Positions 1 through 8,785 are shown, numbered from the stretch's first letter. The stretch is 64,000 bases of DNA from Promethearchaeota archaeon (GCA_016933055.1 JAFGBS010000004.1:239350-303349); one strand, 5' to 3'. Numbers and translations: made by a program. The notes: generated by a model from the sequence alone, not told the origin.

Positions 1-871
1 AGTCTTCAGCTTCTTTCATATTTCCCATTACACAAGCTAATTGACGATCGGGAATACGTATATTGTACTTTTTTATTGCATATTCCATCTCTGTAAGGGA
101 ATCTTGACAAATCTGATGGCCCATCGCTCGTGAACCCGTATGAACCATTACTGTAACTTGCCCTTCATTATGGATCCCGAATACTTTCGCAATCTGTGGT
201 TCAAAAATCTGTTCTACTTTTTGCACTTCCACAAAATGATTTCCACTTCCTAAGGATCCAATTTGAGTTATGCCTCTACTTTTTGCCTTCTTAGATACTA
301 AATTGCTGTCAGCTCCTTGCATTGCACCATTTTCTTCGCAATATATTTTGTCTTCTTCCCATCCATATCCATTTTGGATAGCCCAATCAACTCCAGTATT
401 TAAAATTTTATCTAAATCCGAATGGGATACTCGTAATTGTCCTTGAGACCCAAGACCACTTGGTACCTCCTCAAATAATCGATTAATTAATTGTGGGATG
501 GTAGCTATAATGTTTTTGGATTGTAAATTGGTTCGGATTAGACGAACTCCACAATTTATATCATATCCTACACCTCCTGGACTAATAGCGCCTTCGAGTA
601 AATCTGTACCTGCAACTCCACCAATACAAAACCCATATCCTTGATGAGCATCACTCAAGGCGATAGCGTACTTTTTAATACCCGGGAGACACGCAACATT
701 GCTAATTTGATCCAGAGTTTTATCTTGTTTGATCTTTCTGAGTAAAAATTCATTAGCATATACTCTAGCAGGGACAAGCATATCGAATTTCTGTATATCA
801 TCATGAACTTTTACGACTTTGCTTTGCTTTGAGATCTCATAGATATTATCGTCAATTTTCTCAATTTGCAT
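1..871 (-). CDS. rtcB: RNA-splicing ligase RtcB (3' part missing at window edge)
   Basis: RtcB joins 2',3'-cyclic phosphate (or 3'-phosphate) and 5'-OH RNA ends with GTP and Mn2+, in tRNA splicing and RNA repair. The 290 visible residues carry SDAHQGYG (about 73-80), the metal-binding DINCGVR (104-110), GSGNHFVE (208-215) and HTGSR (244-248), all family signatures. The chain runs off the left edge, so the C-terminus with the guanylylated histidine is not visible. The ATG at 871 is the only sensible start. Its known partner archease lies at 1847-2284 on the other strand, separated by a longin-like gene. Confidence 0.95.
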   Translation of the reverse strand, partial: MQIEKIDDNIYEISKQSKVVKVHDDIQKFDMLVPARVYANEFLLRKIKQDKTLDQISNVACLPGIKKYAIALSDAHQGYGFCIGGVAGTDLLEGAISPGGVGYDINCGVRLIRTNLQSKNIIATIPQLINRLFEEVPSGLGSQGQLRVSHSDLDKILNTGVDWAIQNGYGWEEDKIYCEENGAMQGADSNLVSKKAKSRGITQIGSLGSGNHFVEVQKVEQIFEPQIAKVFGIHNEGQVTVMVHTGSRAMGHQICQDSLTEMEYAIKKYNIRIPDRQLACVMGNMKEAED

Positions 872-1087
872 TTTTTTTGCCTTTTTATGAATTTAATATT
901 GCGATCAATCCATCGAATTTGAAAAATCTTCCCACTAAGTCTTATAGATTACAATTTCCCAGAATTTTTATTGAAAGCGATGAGGATTTTTTTAGGAACA
1001 AAATACCTATTATAATTATACTAATAAAAATTGGAATAGAGTACATTTATATCATCAAATTCCTATTGAAAATCCAAGTGAATCATA

Positions 1088-1801
1088 TTGATCCATTCTG
1101 TCTACGTCATCCATCAAGTTACTGGTATATGTGTCATCTATCGGAAATATGGCACTATTGAGTTCAACGAAGATTTGATTGCGGGATTTCTCACTGCCTT
1201 GGGTGATTTCTCAAAAGAGGTTACTCGAGGAAAAGGTAATCTCAAAATCCTTGATATGGTCGTTTATAACATTCATCTTGTGTTTAAAAATAGAATTTTG
1301 GTCGCAGCCGCCAGTGATAAGAAAGATTCAAAGGAAATTGCTCAAAATAAATTAGAGATTATTCTCAATCAATTTATTGATCGATATCTTCATATATTTG
1401 AAGATTGGAAGGGAGATGTTCGAATTTTTGAAGAATTCGACGAATACATCGATTATACACTCAGAAATGGGAAAGCTGCAGAAATACCGAGAACATTGCC
1501 ATTATTACGCATATTCGATAAAGACTATAAAAAAGCACAAAAAGCTCTGAAAAAAGGAGCTACATTAGGAGAAGATATACTTGAAGAAAGCGTATCAGTC
1601 GAATGGAAAAATAAAAGATTACCGGAACAAGTAATTAAACAAGGAATGTTAACGGAAAATGAATATAAAATCGCTCATTTATGCGATGGATCTAAGGATA
1701 TCAATGAAATTGCAGAAGAAATTGGAATCACCTTTGAATCAGCGCAATTAGTGATCGATAAACTTGATCGTTTAGATATGATTAAACTTGTTAGATTGTA
1801 A
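1088..1801 (+). CDS. Longin-like domain protein with C-terminal winged helix
   Basis: The 237-residue product begins with a beta-hairpin/helix pattern typical of longin/SNARE-like folds (SVYVIHQVTGICVIYRKYG, then a helix with DLIAGFLTALGDF). A linker follows, and then a C-terminal winged helix-turn-helix at about 185-237 (DINEIAEEIGI). An in-frame stop lies just upstream, so the TTG at 1088 is the only usable start; the fold also begins at that residue. Longin domains work in eukaryotic vesicle trafficking and in GTPase-regulating complexes; combined with a winged helix the architecture resembles Nprl2/Nprl3. The function here is inferred only. A shorter longin-like protein, also with a TTG start, sits at 25979. 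Confidence 0.6.
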   Translation: MIHSVYVIHQVTGICVIYRKYGTIEFNEDLIAGFLTALGDFSKEVTRGKGNLKILDMVVYNIHLVFKNRILVAAASDKKDSKEIAQNKLEIILNQFIDRYLHIFEDWKGDVRIFEEFDEYIDYTLRNGKAAEIPRTLPLLRIFDKDYKKAQKALKKGATLGEDILEESVSVEWKNKRLPEQVIKQGMLTENEYKIAHLCDGSKDINEIAEEIGITFESAQLVIDKLDRLDMIKLVRL

Positions 1802-1846
1802 ATCTTCTTTCTCAATTTTTTAATTCAATAAAATCCATCCTTGTTT

Positions 1847-2284
1847 ATGCCTAACTTTTATGAATTCAAAGAACACCCCGCAGACATTCAAGTACATGCG
1901 GTGGGGAATACTTTAGAAGAAGCTATCGAGCAGGTAGTTATTGGAATGATGGATATAATGACTTCAGTAGAGACAGTCGATACTAAAATCTCAAAACAGA
2001 TTAAGGCATCTGCCCCTGATCTTGAAATGTTAGTTGTGGATTATCTCACCGAATACTTGTTTTTTTTTGACACTGAACAATTACTGTTTTCGAAAGTTAA
2101 GGTATCACCTATTGAATTCGATGAACATACTCAAACATACCAACTTAATTCTGTTTCAAATGGAGAGTCTTTTGATTCGAGCCGCCATGAAATGAAAACA
2201 GAGATAAAAGCAGTAACCTACTCATTTCTCGAAATTCAACAAAAAAAAGAAAAATCTGAAATTTGGATTATATTTGATTTGTGA
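1847..2284 (+). CDS. Archease (RtcB activator)
   Basis: Archease promotes RtcB guanylylation and multiple turnover. The 145-residue product has the family start (FYEFKEHPADIQVHA), a central segment with a conserved acidic patch (MLVVDYLTEYLFFFDTE) and a C-terminal beta strand ending in DL, where the family places its calcium-binding aspartates. Family length is about 140 residues. The TTG at 1841 is two codons upstream; the ATG at 1847 is preferred. It lies close to rtcB but on the opposite strand, with the longin gene between them. Confidence 0.88.
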   Translation: MPNFYEFKEHPADIQVHAVGNTLEEAIEQVVIGMMDIMTSVETVDTKISKQIKASAPDLEMLVVDYLTEYLFFFDTEQLLFSKVKVSPIEFDEHTQTYQLNSVSNGESFDSSRHEMKTEIKAVTYSFLEIQQKKEKSEIWIIFDL

Positions 2285-2290
2285 GGAACA

Positions 2291-2911
2291 TTATTCCATG
2301 GGTTTCGTAACAGCCTTTAAGTTTTCCCACATTGCATTTACTTCGTCGCGTTCTTTCTCAAGTTGTTCGCCCTTCTTTTGGAGATCCTTTTTCTTTCGAT
2401 TGTATTCCCGTTCCAAATCTTTAAGTTTCATTTCCGTGGATGCAATTTTTTCTGCAGCAACCATTTTATTTTTTGCAGCTTCGATCTTTAAACCAGCATC
2501 TACTACTTTACGACGTATTTTGGCTATGTCTACCATGATATCTGCATATTCCATTCGTTTTTCTAATAACGACTTCTTTTGGATAGCTAAATCTTTCAAC
2601 TTATCGTAATATTTTTCTTTTATATCAATTGCACTATCCAAATGACGGACATATTCTTTGTTATCTTCGACTTCATCTTTGGAAATTCCAGAACGGTCTT
2701 CTCGGCTTAAAATCTCTAATTGTTTACTGAGATCTCGCAATTTTCTAACGAAAATCCCCATAAATCGTGTATAATCTCCATATTGATCCGCTAATTTTTT
2801 TTCTGCACTTGCAATTGATTTTTCACGATTACTCATTTGTTTCATCATATGAGCAATCTCAATTTCGAGTGCACTCAACATTTTCTCATCTTCATGAGTA
2901 ACAATCGGCAT
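2291..2911 (-). CDS. Coiled-coil protein of unknown function
   Basis: The 206-residue product is almost entirely heptad-like and rich in Glu, Lys and Arg, with helical segments from about residue 8 to 195 and no membrane segment or enzyme motif. The length and helical make-up would fit a rod or a BAR/ESCRT-III-like helical hairpin, but no family signature is visible and I do not assign one. It is transcribed in the same direction as the poly-proline coiled-coil gene just upstream (3036-3431), about 120 bases away, so the two may be co-expressed. It converges on archease with a 6-base gap. Confidence 0.7.
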   Translation of the reverse strand: MPIVTHEDEKMLSALEIEIAHMMKQMSNREKSIASAEKKLADQYGDYTRFMGIFVRKLRDLSKQLEILSREDRSGISKDEVEDNKEYVRHLDSAIDIKEKYYDKLKDLAIQKKSLLEKRMEYADIMVDIAKIRRKVVDAGLKIEAAKNKMVAAEKIASTEMKLKDLEREYNRKKKDLQKKGEQLEKERDEVNAMWENLKAVTKPME

Positions 2912-3035
2912 ACGGTTTTATCACATCTTTTATATTTTCATAAGGAAAAGATCGGTATTATTTTTGTAATCTTTCACCTATACTTGATAACTATGACATA
3001 AAATAAAGTAATAAATACTTGTAAAAATTTTTGAG

Positions 3036-3431
3036 TTATTCACTAAGAGCTCTTCTCTTTTTGAATAACTCTTTCAATTCACCCATAATGGATGAACGCA
3101 AGGAAATTGGATTTGCGGGAGCTTGTGGTCGGGGGGCTGGGGCTCCTGGAGGTGGGGGGGGTGCTCCTGGTACTCCTGCTCCTCCAGATCTTGGAGCAGC
3201 CGTTCCCGGAGAGATGGTCGCACCCGAAGCGATTTGTGCTTCTAATGTAGCAACTTTGGATTGTAGATGATTTATCTGGGAGTTCATTTGAGAGATTATC
3301 GAATCCACTCTCTCAGGGATACTCATTATTACTATCATCATCTTCTCGATAACTTCCGAAAGTCCCTCTACTTGTTCTCGAAGTGGAGCTTCTCTCATGG
3401 AGTTTAATACTGCGTTAAATTCATCTGCCAT
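3036..3431 (-). CDS. Coiled-coil / poly-proline protein, possible actin-system factor
   Basis: The 131-residue product has three parts: a coiled coil (about 14-68), a Pro/Gly/Ala linker with a run of five prolines (about 74-108), and a short basic amphipathic helix (109-130, ELFKKRR). This coil plus poly-proline arrangement is typical of profilin-binding actin regulators and superficially resembles the WASH-complex subunit CCDC53. Asgard archaea encode profilins, and an actin gene lies in this window. The proline tract makes a GC-rich patch in otherwise AT-rich DNA. The long opposite-strand frame over it is a shadow of that composition. The actin link is inference. Confidence 0.65.
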   Translation of the reverse strand: MADEFNAVLNSMREAPLREQVEGLSEVIEKMMIVIMSIPERVDSIISQMNSQINHLQSKVATLEAQIASGATISPGTAAPRSGGAGVPGAPPPPPGAPAPRPQAPANPISLRSSIMGELKELFKKRRALSE

Positions 3432-3570
3432 TTAAAAACATCCTGTATTGTTGTCGTTTTCCTTTTTTATATTATCCAAAATTAAATTATATCTAAACTA
3501 TATGTATATTATATTGATTTATCTTTAATAAGTTAGCAAAGCCAAAGAAACTAAAAAGGGGGTTATATCA

Positions 3571-4530
3571 ATTTTTTTATTCAAGATTTCCTTCATTTCT
3601 ACAGATGTTCGGGATAAAATTTTATTCTTTGATCTAATACGTGCAAATCTGGAGTTATCTAATTTCAATAATACTTCCTACTCCGACACCATCGGAGTTA
3701 ACATCTCGGTAAAACATCTCTACGATCAAAACGAACAGATTGCAAAGATCATCATCTGGGATATATCACCTCAGAAATTCTTTCAGTGGGTTCGCCCATT
3801 ATTCTTTAATGGCTCTATAGGGGCAATCGTTCTCCATTCAGATAATTCTGCTGAAGGGGTATCTCATACTGTAAAATTAATTCGGGAATTTCGAAAACAT
3901 GCCTTTTTAAAATATCTGGTTATCCTCACAAAACCCTTCGAGATTGACATTCCTATTAAAGAATTGGTAGCAGAAGCACAGGATCTCGGATTCGAAATCA
4001 GGTACTTTGATATAGATGAATCTTATAACTCCGAAAATCTACCTTCTGAGCAAAATTGTGCGGAAATTTATCAAAATCTGAGGAAATTTTATGAAACTAT
4101 TATCCTAGATCTATTCTCAGATGCAGTGAGTAAAATTCCTAAGAATGCCTATAATATTACTGAATTTCGGGATATCTATTTCGACACTTTAGAAGAATAT
4201 GATAATTCTTTAAAAAAAATGTATGAAATTTTAGATAGGTTAGGATTTGCTCATGATCATCGCAATATATATGTTGATATTGAAGAAGGCTTATTTTCTA
4301 TTAATATTTTCACTGGTGCTTGCTATTTTCATTATCCGCATTCTTGTACTCAGCAGACAAAATATTTATGTTTGGAACCTGCAATTAAAGATTTTTCAGG
4401 ATGGTCAAACATTATGTATTTACCGAAGACTTTTATGCTCTCGATCGCCAAAGCTTTCTATCTTCTTGAACACGATTTCGATAATATTGTGCTTGACCAA
4501 TTGGAAGAAATAAAAAAGAAATTAATGTAA
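3571..4530 (+). CDS. Degenerate Ras-like (pseudo)GTPase domain plus C-terminal extension
   Basis: The frame is open from 3532 to the stop at 4530, but its first ATG/GTG/TTG is the TTG at 3964, well inside a recognisable fold. Translated upstream it shows a Ras-like core: KISFIS where the P-loop should be but without GxxxxGK, TIGVNISV at the switch I position, WDISPQKF replacing DxxGQ, RPLFFNGSIGAIVLHSD, and LVILTKPF replacing NKxD. Nucleotide-binding residues are therefore lost. About 190 residues of unknown C-terminal domain follow. The start is uncertain: AAGGGGG (3556-3562) precedes ATA at 3565 and ATT at 3571. Its end overlaps the convergent V4R-like gene by 9 bases. Confidence 0.6.
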   Translation: MFLFKISFISTDVRDKILFFDLIRANLELSNFNNTSYSDTIGVNISVKHLYDQNEQIAKIIIWDISPQKFFQWVRPLFFNGSIGAIVLHSDNSAEGVSHTVKLIREFRKHAFLKYLVILTKPFEIDIPIKELVAEAQDLGFEIRYFDIDESYNSENLPSEQNCAEIYQNLRKFYETIILDLFSDAVSKIPKNAYNITEFRDIYFDTLEEYDNSLKKMYEILDRLGFAHDHRNIYVDIEEGLFSINIFTGACYFHYPHSCTQQTKYLCLEPAIKDFSGWSNIMYLPKTFMLSIAKAFYLLEHDFDNIVLDQLEEIKKKLM

Positions 4531-5904
4531 TCTATCTATTAAATCAAGTACTTTGGCTGCTTGATCCCGAATATGGGAAATGCTGTCTCCACTTGAAGAA
4601 AAAATTGATTTCGCAGTACCATGTATCGATGACAGAATAATCTTATTCGGAATTGCCACAATTCCCATTAAAAGAAGAAAAACTTCTTGAATCAGCTGTG
4701 TTTTGACTCTTATTTGCTCTTGTTTCTCTTCCTCAGAGATTTTGCTTTTTTCATTTCCATCGCCGAAAATTCTATCAACTTCCATTTCTTCCCAAATATT
4801 TGATTTTAATCCATCAAAATTCACCCCTAAGTCTAATAGTGCTTTCTTAATCCCTTCATAGAAAAGTTGAATCATTTCTTCTGGTGGAATTTCATTAAAT
4901 TTGTCTAAAATCTCAGGCGGAGCTATATCAGTAAGTAATTCTATAATGGTAGCTTTGTAATCTTGCACAATATCTAGAGGAAGGGTTAATTCGGTCACTT
5001 TGATGGAATTATTATATAAATGTCCGATAAGTTTGGCAATAGCTTCCTTTTCACATGTTTTCTCAATTATTCTTCCGTTTTCGTTGAATATATGAACCAA
5101 GAGAAATCCTATGATTCTTATTACATCCTTTTCATAATTTTTGAAATATTCCATAAATTCATAAGAACTCATTTCCATTTTTTCTTCTATTACTATAACT
5201 AATTGCTTTTTGATTGCATCCAATGGTCTGGATAAAATATCATCAGCATTATCGAAATCAGAATCCATAAGAAAAGGTCTTTTCAAAGCTGAATCTAGCT
5301 GCTGTATGTCTTGATTCAATTCTGACTTATGTACAATATGACATTTGAGTTCCAAAACATCATCTCCCCTACAAAAGCACTTCGTTTCTTGCATCAAAAT
5401 TCGATAATCATTTTTTTTCAATTCCAAAATGAAATTAGCTGTTTCTTCAAGCATACCGACTAAACCAGTTGCATAAAAACTTTCTTCTGGTTGAATTTTA
5501 TTACAATCAACAGAATCTAACGGAGAAGAACCATACCCTCCACATATAGGGCATTTAGAGATCCGAAAAATTAGATCGGGATATTTTTCTCCTTCTCGAG
5601 GGATTTTCTGTAATTCATATTCATCTAATTTGGTTCCAAAAATAACGAACCAGATTATATCCAATGTTTCCATTACCCTAACTGGATCATTAGGAAACAT
5701 ACGTAAGACAGTCATTTGTCGACGGGCAGATTCAAAAGTTCCATTTAATCCAATCATCTTTAATATCTGAGAGGCTTGTGTCTCGTTTCCCGTTACTTCT
5801 ACGATTTCTTTATACATTTCTCGATACAGAAGCGTGAAAAATAATAAATTTACACTGCGACCAAAGAATTTTGCAGTGCGCCCTACTAAAAATCGAAATA
5901 CCAT
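4522..5904 (-). CDS. V4R/TRAPP-like domain protein, larger member of pair
   Basis: The 460-residue product has a helical N-terminus, then CPIC (about 118-121), C134, a long helix and CFCRGDD (about 176-182). That order follows the V4R/TRAPP-Bet3-like pattern of CPxC, helix, then C-x-GD-x-C. The C-terminal 250 residues are helical and acidic with no recognised domain. V4R domains bind small molecules or metals in bacteria and archaea; the same fold builds the eukaryotic TRAPP vesicle-tethering complex. It follows a smaller homologue (5909-6385) with a 4-base gap, so the two are probably co-translated. Family assignment is by pattern only. Confidence 0.5.
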   Translation of the reverse strand: MVFRFLVGRTAKFFGRSVNLLFFTLLYREMYKEIVEVTGNETQASQILKMIGLNGTFESARRQMTVLRMFPNDPVRVMETLDIIWFVIFGTKLDEYELQKIPREGEKYPDLIFRISKCPICGGYGSSPLDSVDCNKIQPEESFYATGLVGMLEETANFILELKKNDYRILMQETKCFCRGDDVLELKCHIVHKSELNQDIQQLDSALKRPFLMDSDFDNADDILSRPLDAIKKQLVIVIEEKMEMSSYEFMEYFKNYEKDVIRIIGFLLVHIFNENGRIIEKTCEKEAIAKLIGHLYNNSIKVTELTLPLDIVQDYKATIIELLTDIAPPEILDKFNEIPPEEMIQLFYEGIKKALLDLGVNFDGLKSNIWEEMEVDRIFGDGNEKSKISEEEKQEQIRVKTQLIQEVFLLLMGIVAIPNKIILSSIHGTAKSIFSSSGDSISHIRDQAAKVLDLIDRLH

Positions 5905-5908
5905 TGGT

Positions 5909-6385
5909 TTATTCCTCCCGTTCTTTAATTTGGTAGGTATGAATACAAGAAAGATCCCCCAAAGCTACTGATTTTATGACAGACGATCTCTCTATGTGAT
6001 GTCCATATTTTTCACAGATTTTCGAAATCATAGACACAACAACCCAACAAGGTGAAATTGAAAGATCTTCACGCTTATATTTACATAAAGGGCATTTTTT
6101 ATCTTCCACAATCACTTCATGAGATTCATTCTTGATGTCAATTTTGCTCTCAAAAATATTCGTGTAAATATTTTCTATCAACTCTTCAACAGAAGAACCA
6201 AAGAATTTTTTCTCTACTGCAATAGTTTCAGCAATATTTTTACCCATCCGTTGTAATTTCTGTTGGATATCCGAATCACCTATCCCTCTACTCATTAAAA
6301 ACCGCAGGAAATGGTATAGATTATTTCTCATTTGATTCATAGTTGCTGTCTTACCAGCAAGCTCTATTCGTGTATAATTTGGCAT
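5909..6385 (-). CDS. V4R/TRAPP-like small protein
   Basis: The 158-residue product shows an N-terminal helical region (QKLQRMGKNIAETI), a central CPLC (98-101) with C113, and a C-terminal VALGDLSCIHTYQI. The last piece matches the Gly-Asp-x-x-Cys ending of V4R domains, and overall length equals one V4R/Bet3-like domain. It is the promoter-proximal gene of a two-gene operon with the larger homologue at 4522-5904, consistent with a heteromeric complex. The four cysteines could bind zinc. A role in membrane trafficking is speculative. Confidence 0.5.
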   Translation of the reverse strand: MPNYTRIELAGKTATMNQMRNNLYHFLRFLMSRGIGDSDIQQKLQRMGKNIAETIAVEKKFFGSSVEELIENIYTNIFESKIDIKNESHEVIVEDKKCPLCKYKREDLSISPCWVVVSMISKICEKYGHHIERSSVIKSVALGDLSCIHTYQIKEREE

Positions 6386-6428
6386 TATATGGATGTCCTT
6401 TTGATAATACCACTTAGCGATTGCAAAA

Positions 6429-7256
6429 TTAAAGTTTTAGTGTTGTCTTTATCGGTCCAGAGATAGGGACTGCTATCGCAATTCCTACACATACCTGTAA
6501 TAAATTAAATGGCATCTCCGAATACGCAGTAGCAATTCCAATAATAAAAGTACCATAGATCAGATACCCGATAATCATGAAGATACCACCAACAAACATA
6601 GCTATAATTTTCAATGAAATTCGGGAATCAACGAATACATATATCAAAATTATACTAAGCAAATTTATTCCCGCGATACCGGACCAGAATATGTACGTAA
6701 ATTTTATATTAAACACATATAAATCTTTAAATCCGCTAATTTCAGCTGGTCCGATGTAAAAAATAAACCCTACTGAGAGAATTATTATGGTAATTATAAT
6801 AGCAATGAAAATTACTGTAACTGTTTCTCTGGTTTTACTATTCCGTTTCTCTTGAACATTATGTGCTATCTGCATTAGTTTTTGATATAAAAATCCGACA
6901 ATTAGCGCCTCTACTCCTTTTATAACAAGAGTACCAAGTGCATAATGAGTGTAAGTTAAAAAAATATCCGCTAAAGCAGCTCCAACGCCGCTGGATATCG
7001 CACCAATGTACGGTCCAAATAAAATGGCGGTAAGATACACCATTGATTCCCCGATATTAAAAAAACCATTAGACAAAGGGAGATATACTGTAAAAACAAC
7101 GGTCACTACTGTATTTAAACCGATCATTATTGCTGTAATCGCTATATGCAAAATAATCTGTTTCGTAAATCCTTTTGCGGGAAATACTACTCTCTGTTGG
7201 TTCTCATTTGTATTCTGATCTTTATTTGCGTTTTTCGAGTTTTCCATCGAGATCAC
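6429..7256 (-). CDS. ECF-type transporter S component
   Basis: This is an integral membrane protein of 275 residues with about six or seven hydrophobic segments after a polar Asn/Gln-rich N-terminus. The segment with NIGESMVYLTAILFGP and GAISSGVGAALADIF is characteristic of substrate-binding S components of energy-coupling-factor vitamin transporters (riboflavin-transporter-like family). These capture a vitamin and dock on a shared EcfT/EcfA module, which is not in this window. The substrate cannot be read from sequence. The frame opens at a GTG (7256); the ATG at 7247 is an equally good start. Confidence 0.75.
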   Translation of the reverse strand: MISMENSKNANKDQNTNENQQRVVFPAKGFTKQIILHIAITAIMIGLNTVVTVVFTVYLPLSNGFFNIGESMVYLTAILFGPYIGAISSGVGAALADIFLTYTHYALGTLVIKGVEALIVGFLYQKLMQIAHNVQEKRNSKTRETVTVIFIAIIITIIILSVGFIFYIGPAEISGFKDLYVFNIKFTYIFWSGIAGINLLSIILIYVFVDSRISLKIIAMFVGGIFMIIGYLIYGTFIIGIATAYSEMPFNLLQVCVGIAIAVPISGPIKTTLKL

Positions 7257-7332
7257 ATAAAAGAGTACCTAGAGCAATTTGATTTTTTTGGTAAGACACA
7301 TATTAATAATGAAAAACTAGCCAAATGTAAAC

Positions 7333-8343
7333 ATGCGGATGCTTATGAAAAATAAACAAAGTACTATTGAACAAAAGATTAGTGCATTAATTAATGAATT
7401 GGTAGAGAGTACAACACAAAATCCTAAAGATAATTCCAAAATCGATTCTATTTTAGATAAACTTCATACTATCAATACTTGGCAGATCATAGATCCTATC
7501 AAATCGGTCCTAGATATACCTGAATATCCGATCCGTGTAAAGCAAGATCTTTTGGCATTGGTAGGAAAAGTTCAGGACCCGCGAGCTGTCTCCCTACTGG
7601 GTTCATATCTAGAGAGTTCGAATCCAAAACTACGTAATATGGCGATAAAAACATTAAGTTTTATAAAAAATCCTAAAGTTACTTCTTATCTGCTTAACGT
7701 GGTTACAAATGAAGAAGATAAATGGACAAAGATCTTCGCAATTCATGGGTTAACAAAAAACACCTCACCTAAAGTGGTTCAACCGTTAGTTCAATTATTA
7801 GGTGATACTGAGGAAGAAGTTCGAAAAGAAGCGATTAATGCATTGAATAAAATAAAACTGGATATCGTTGATGATATATTAATCGATGCTCTCAATTCCC
7901 AAAATAGATATATTCAATTAGGGTCCGTCAGTTTATTAGGAATGAGAAGAGTTAAAAAATCGACACAATCCTTAATAGAATTGCTCGGAAATGAAGACCT
8001 TCGACTAAATCTTCTTACATGCAATTCACTATCCCAAATTTCAGATTCGGAATCAATAAAATCTCTTTTAGAATATGCATCTAACGAGGAAACAAATACT
8101 AACCCTTACATCTTATGCATCCAAAAAATGGATAAGAAAATCATTCCCTCATTAATTGATCTGTACACGCAAGCCAAAGATGATCAACTCATTTCCTTAA
8201 TTGAATATATTTTATCTAAACGGGGATTTGAAACACATGAAGAGATTATAAATCGAAAATTACACGAGAAGGATCTGGAAGTAAAAGAAAAATTACAAAA
8301 TTTATTGAATAGAATAGATATCACATCAAAAAAGCAGGAATAA
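7333..8343 (+). CDS. HEAT-repeat protein
   Basis: The 336-residue protein is built of tandem helix pairs with the HEAT/PBS-lyase-like pattern, for example DPRAVSLLGSYL, PKVVQPLVQLLGD and EEVRKEAINALNKIK, repeating roughly every 30-40 residues from about 75 to 330. Such solenoids are scaffolds for protein interactions; no catalytic motif is present. Three methionines occur in the first five residues and the first is used. Its 3' end overlaps the convergent gene 8321-8785 by 23 bases. Confidence 0.8.
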   Translation: MRMLMKNKQSTIEQKISALINELVESTTQNPKDNSKIDSILDKLHTINTWQIIDPIKSVLDIPEYPIRVKQDLLALVGKVQDPRAVSLLGSYLESSNPKLRNMAIKTLSFIKNPKVTSYLLNVVTNEEDKWTKIFAIHGLTKNTSPKVVQPLVQLLGDTEEEVRKEAINALNKIKLDIVDDILIDALNSQNRYIQLGSVSLLGMRRVKKSTQSLIELLGNEDLRLNLLTCNSLSQISDSESIKSLLEYASNEETNTNPYILCIQKMDKKIIPSLIDLYTQAKDDQLISLIEYILSKRGFETHEEIINRKLHEKDLEVKEKLQNLLNRIDITSKKQE

Positions 8344-8785
8344 GAGCAACAATGGCCCATTTTTGACTATAGATTACCATATACTCCAAAAATTTTCGAA
8401 TTTCTTCAATTCTCTCTGGTTCCTTGATTAAATATTCACAAAACACTTTTGGTCCAATAGCAGCGAGATATCCATTAAGATTGTTTTCCCTTTTTATTAA
8501 CAACCATAAGGGTGCATCATTTTCTTTGTTGCTAGCTAATATTAATATCATAGGATTATTCGTCCAATCTTTATCATTAGGATCAGTTATTTTCTGAATG
8601 GATTTCTCCACGGAATATGCTTTGTTTAGTTTTATTTCTTTGATAAGATCATCAAAATAGTTGCGTCTGATTAAGATATATTCTCCAAGTACGGCATTTC
8701 CGTCATAAAGGTTGAAAGAATGACCCGAGCCAGAATTAGAACGGATTTTTACTGTCCATGATTTTTCTGGGAATTTTTTACTCAT
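8321..8785 (-). CDS. Hypothetical protein
   Basis: The product is 154 residues with a mixed alpha/beta pattern and a hydrophobic C-terminal stretch (WAIVALIPAFLM) that could be a membrane-associated tail. I recognise no family. The N-terminal part (VKIRSNSGSGHSFNLYDGNAV) is beta-rich. It is divergent from the PPDK-like gene at 8884, sharing a 98-base upstream region, and overlaps the HEAT-repeat gene by 23 bases at its 3' end. Codon use looks like its neighbours. Confidence 0.6.
   Translation of the reverse strand: MSKKFPEKSWTVKIRSNSGSGHSFNLYDGNAVLGEYILIRRNYFDDLIKEIKLNKAYSVEKSIQKITDPNDKDWTNNPMILILASNKENDAPLWLLIKRENNLNGYLAAIGPKVFCEYLIKEPERIEEIRKFLEYMVIYSQKWAIVALIPAFLM

Noticed and set aside
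829..1161. 110-codon forward frame over the rtcB start region
   Set aside because: It overlaps the rtcB start on the other strand, has low-complexity composition and no recognisable domain; the region is better explained as rtcB promoter and longin gene start.
3031..3270. Forward frame rich in Gly and Pro opposite the poly-proline gene
   Set aside because: It is the reverse-complement image of the proline tract; the opposite-strand gene has a structured coiled coil and a sensible start.
3964..4530. Gene start at TTG 3964
   Set aside because: It would cut off the Ras-like core that is clear in the same frame upstream; the open frame reaches 3532.
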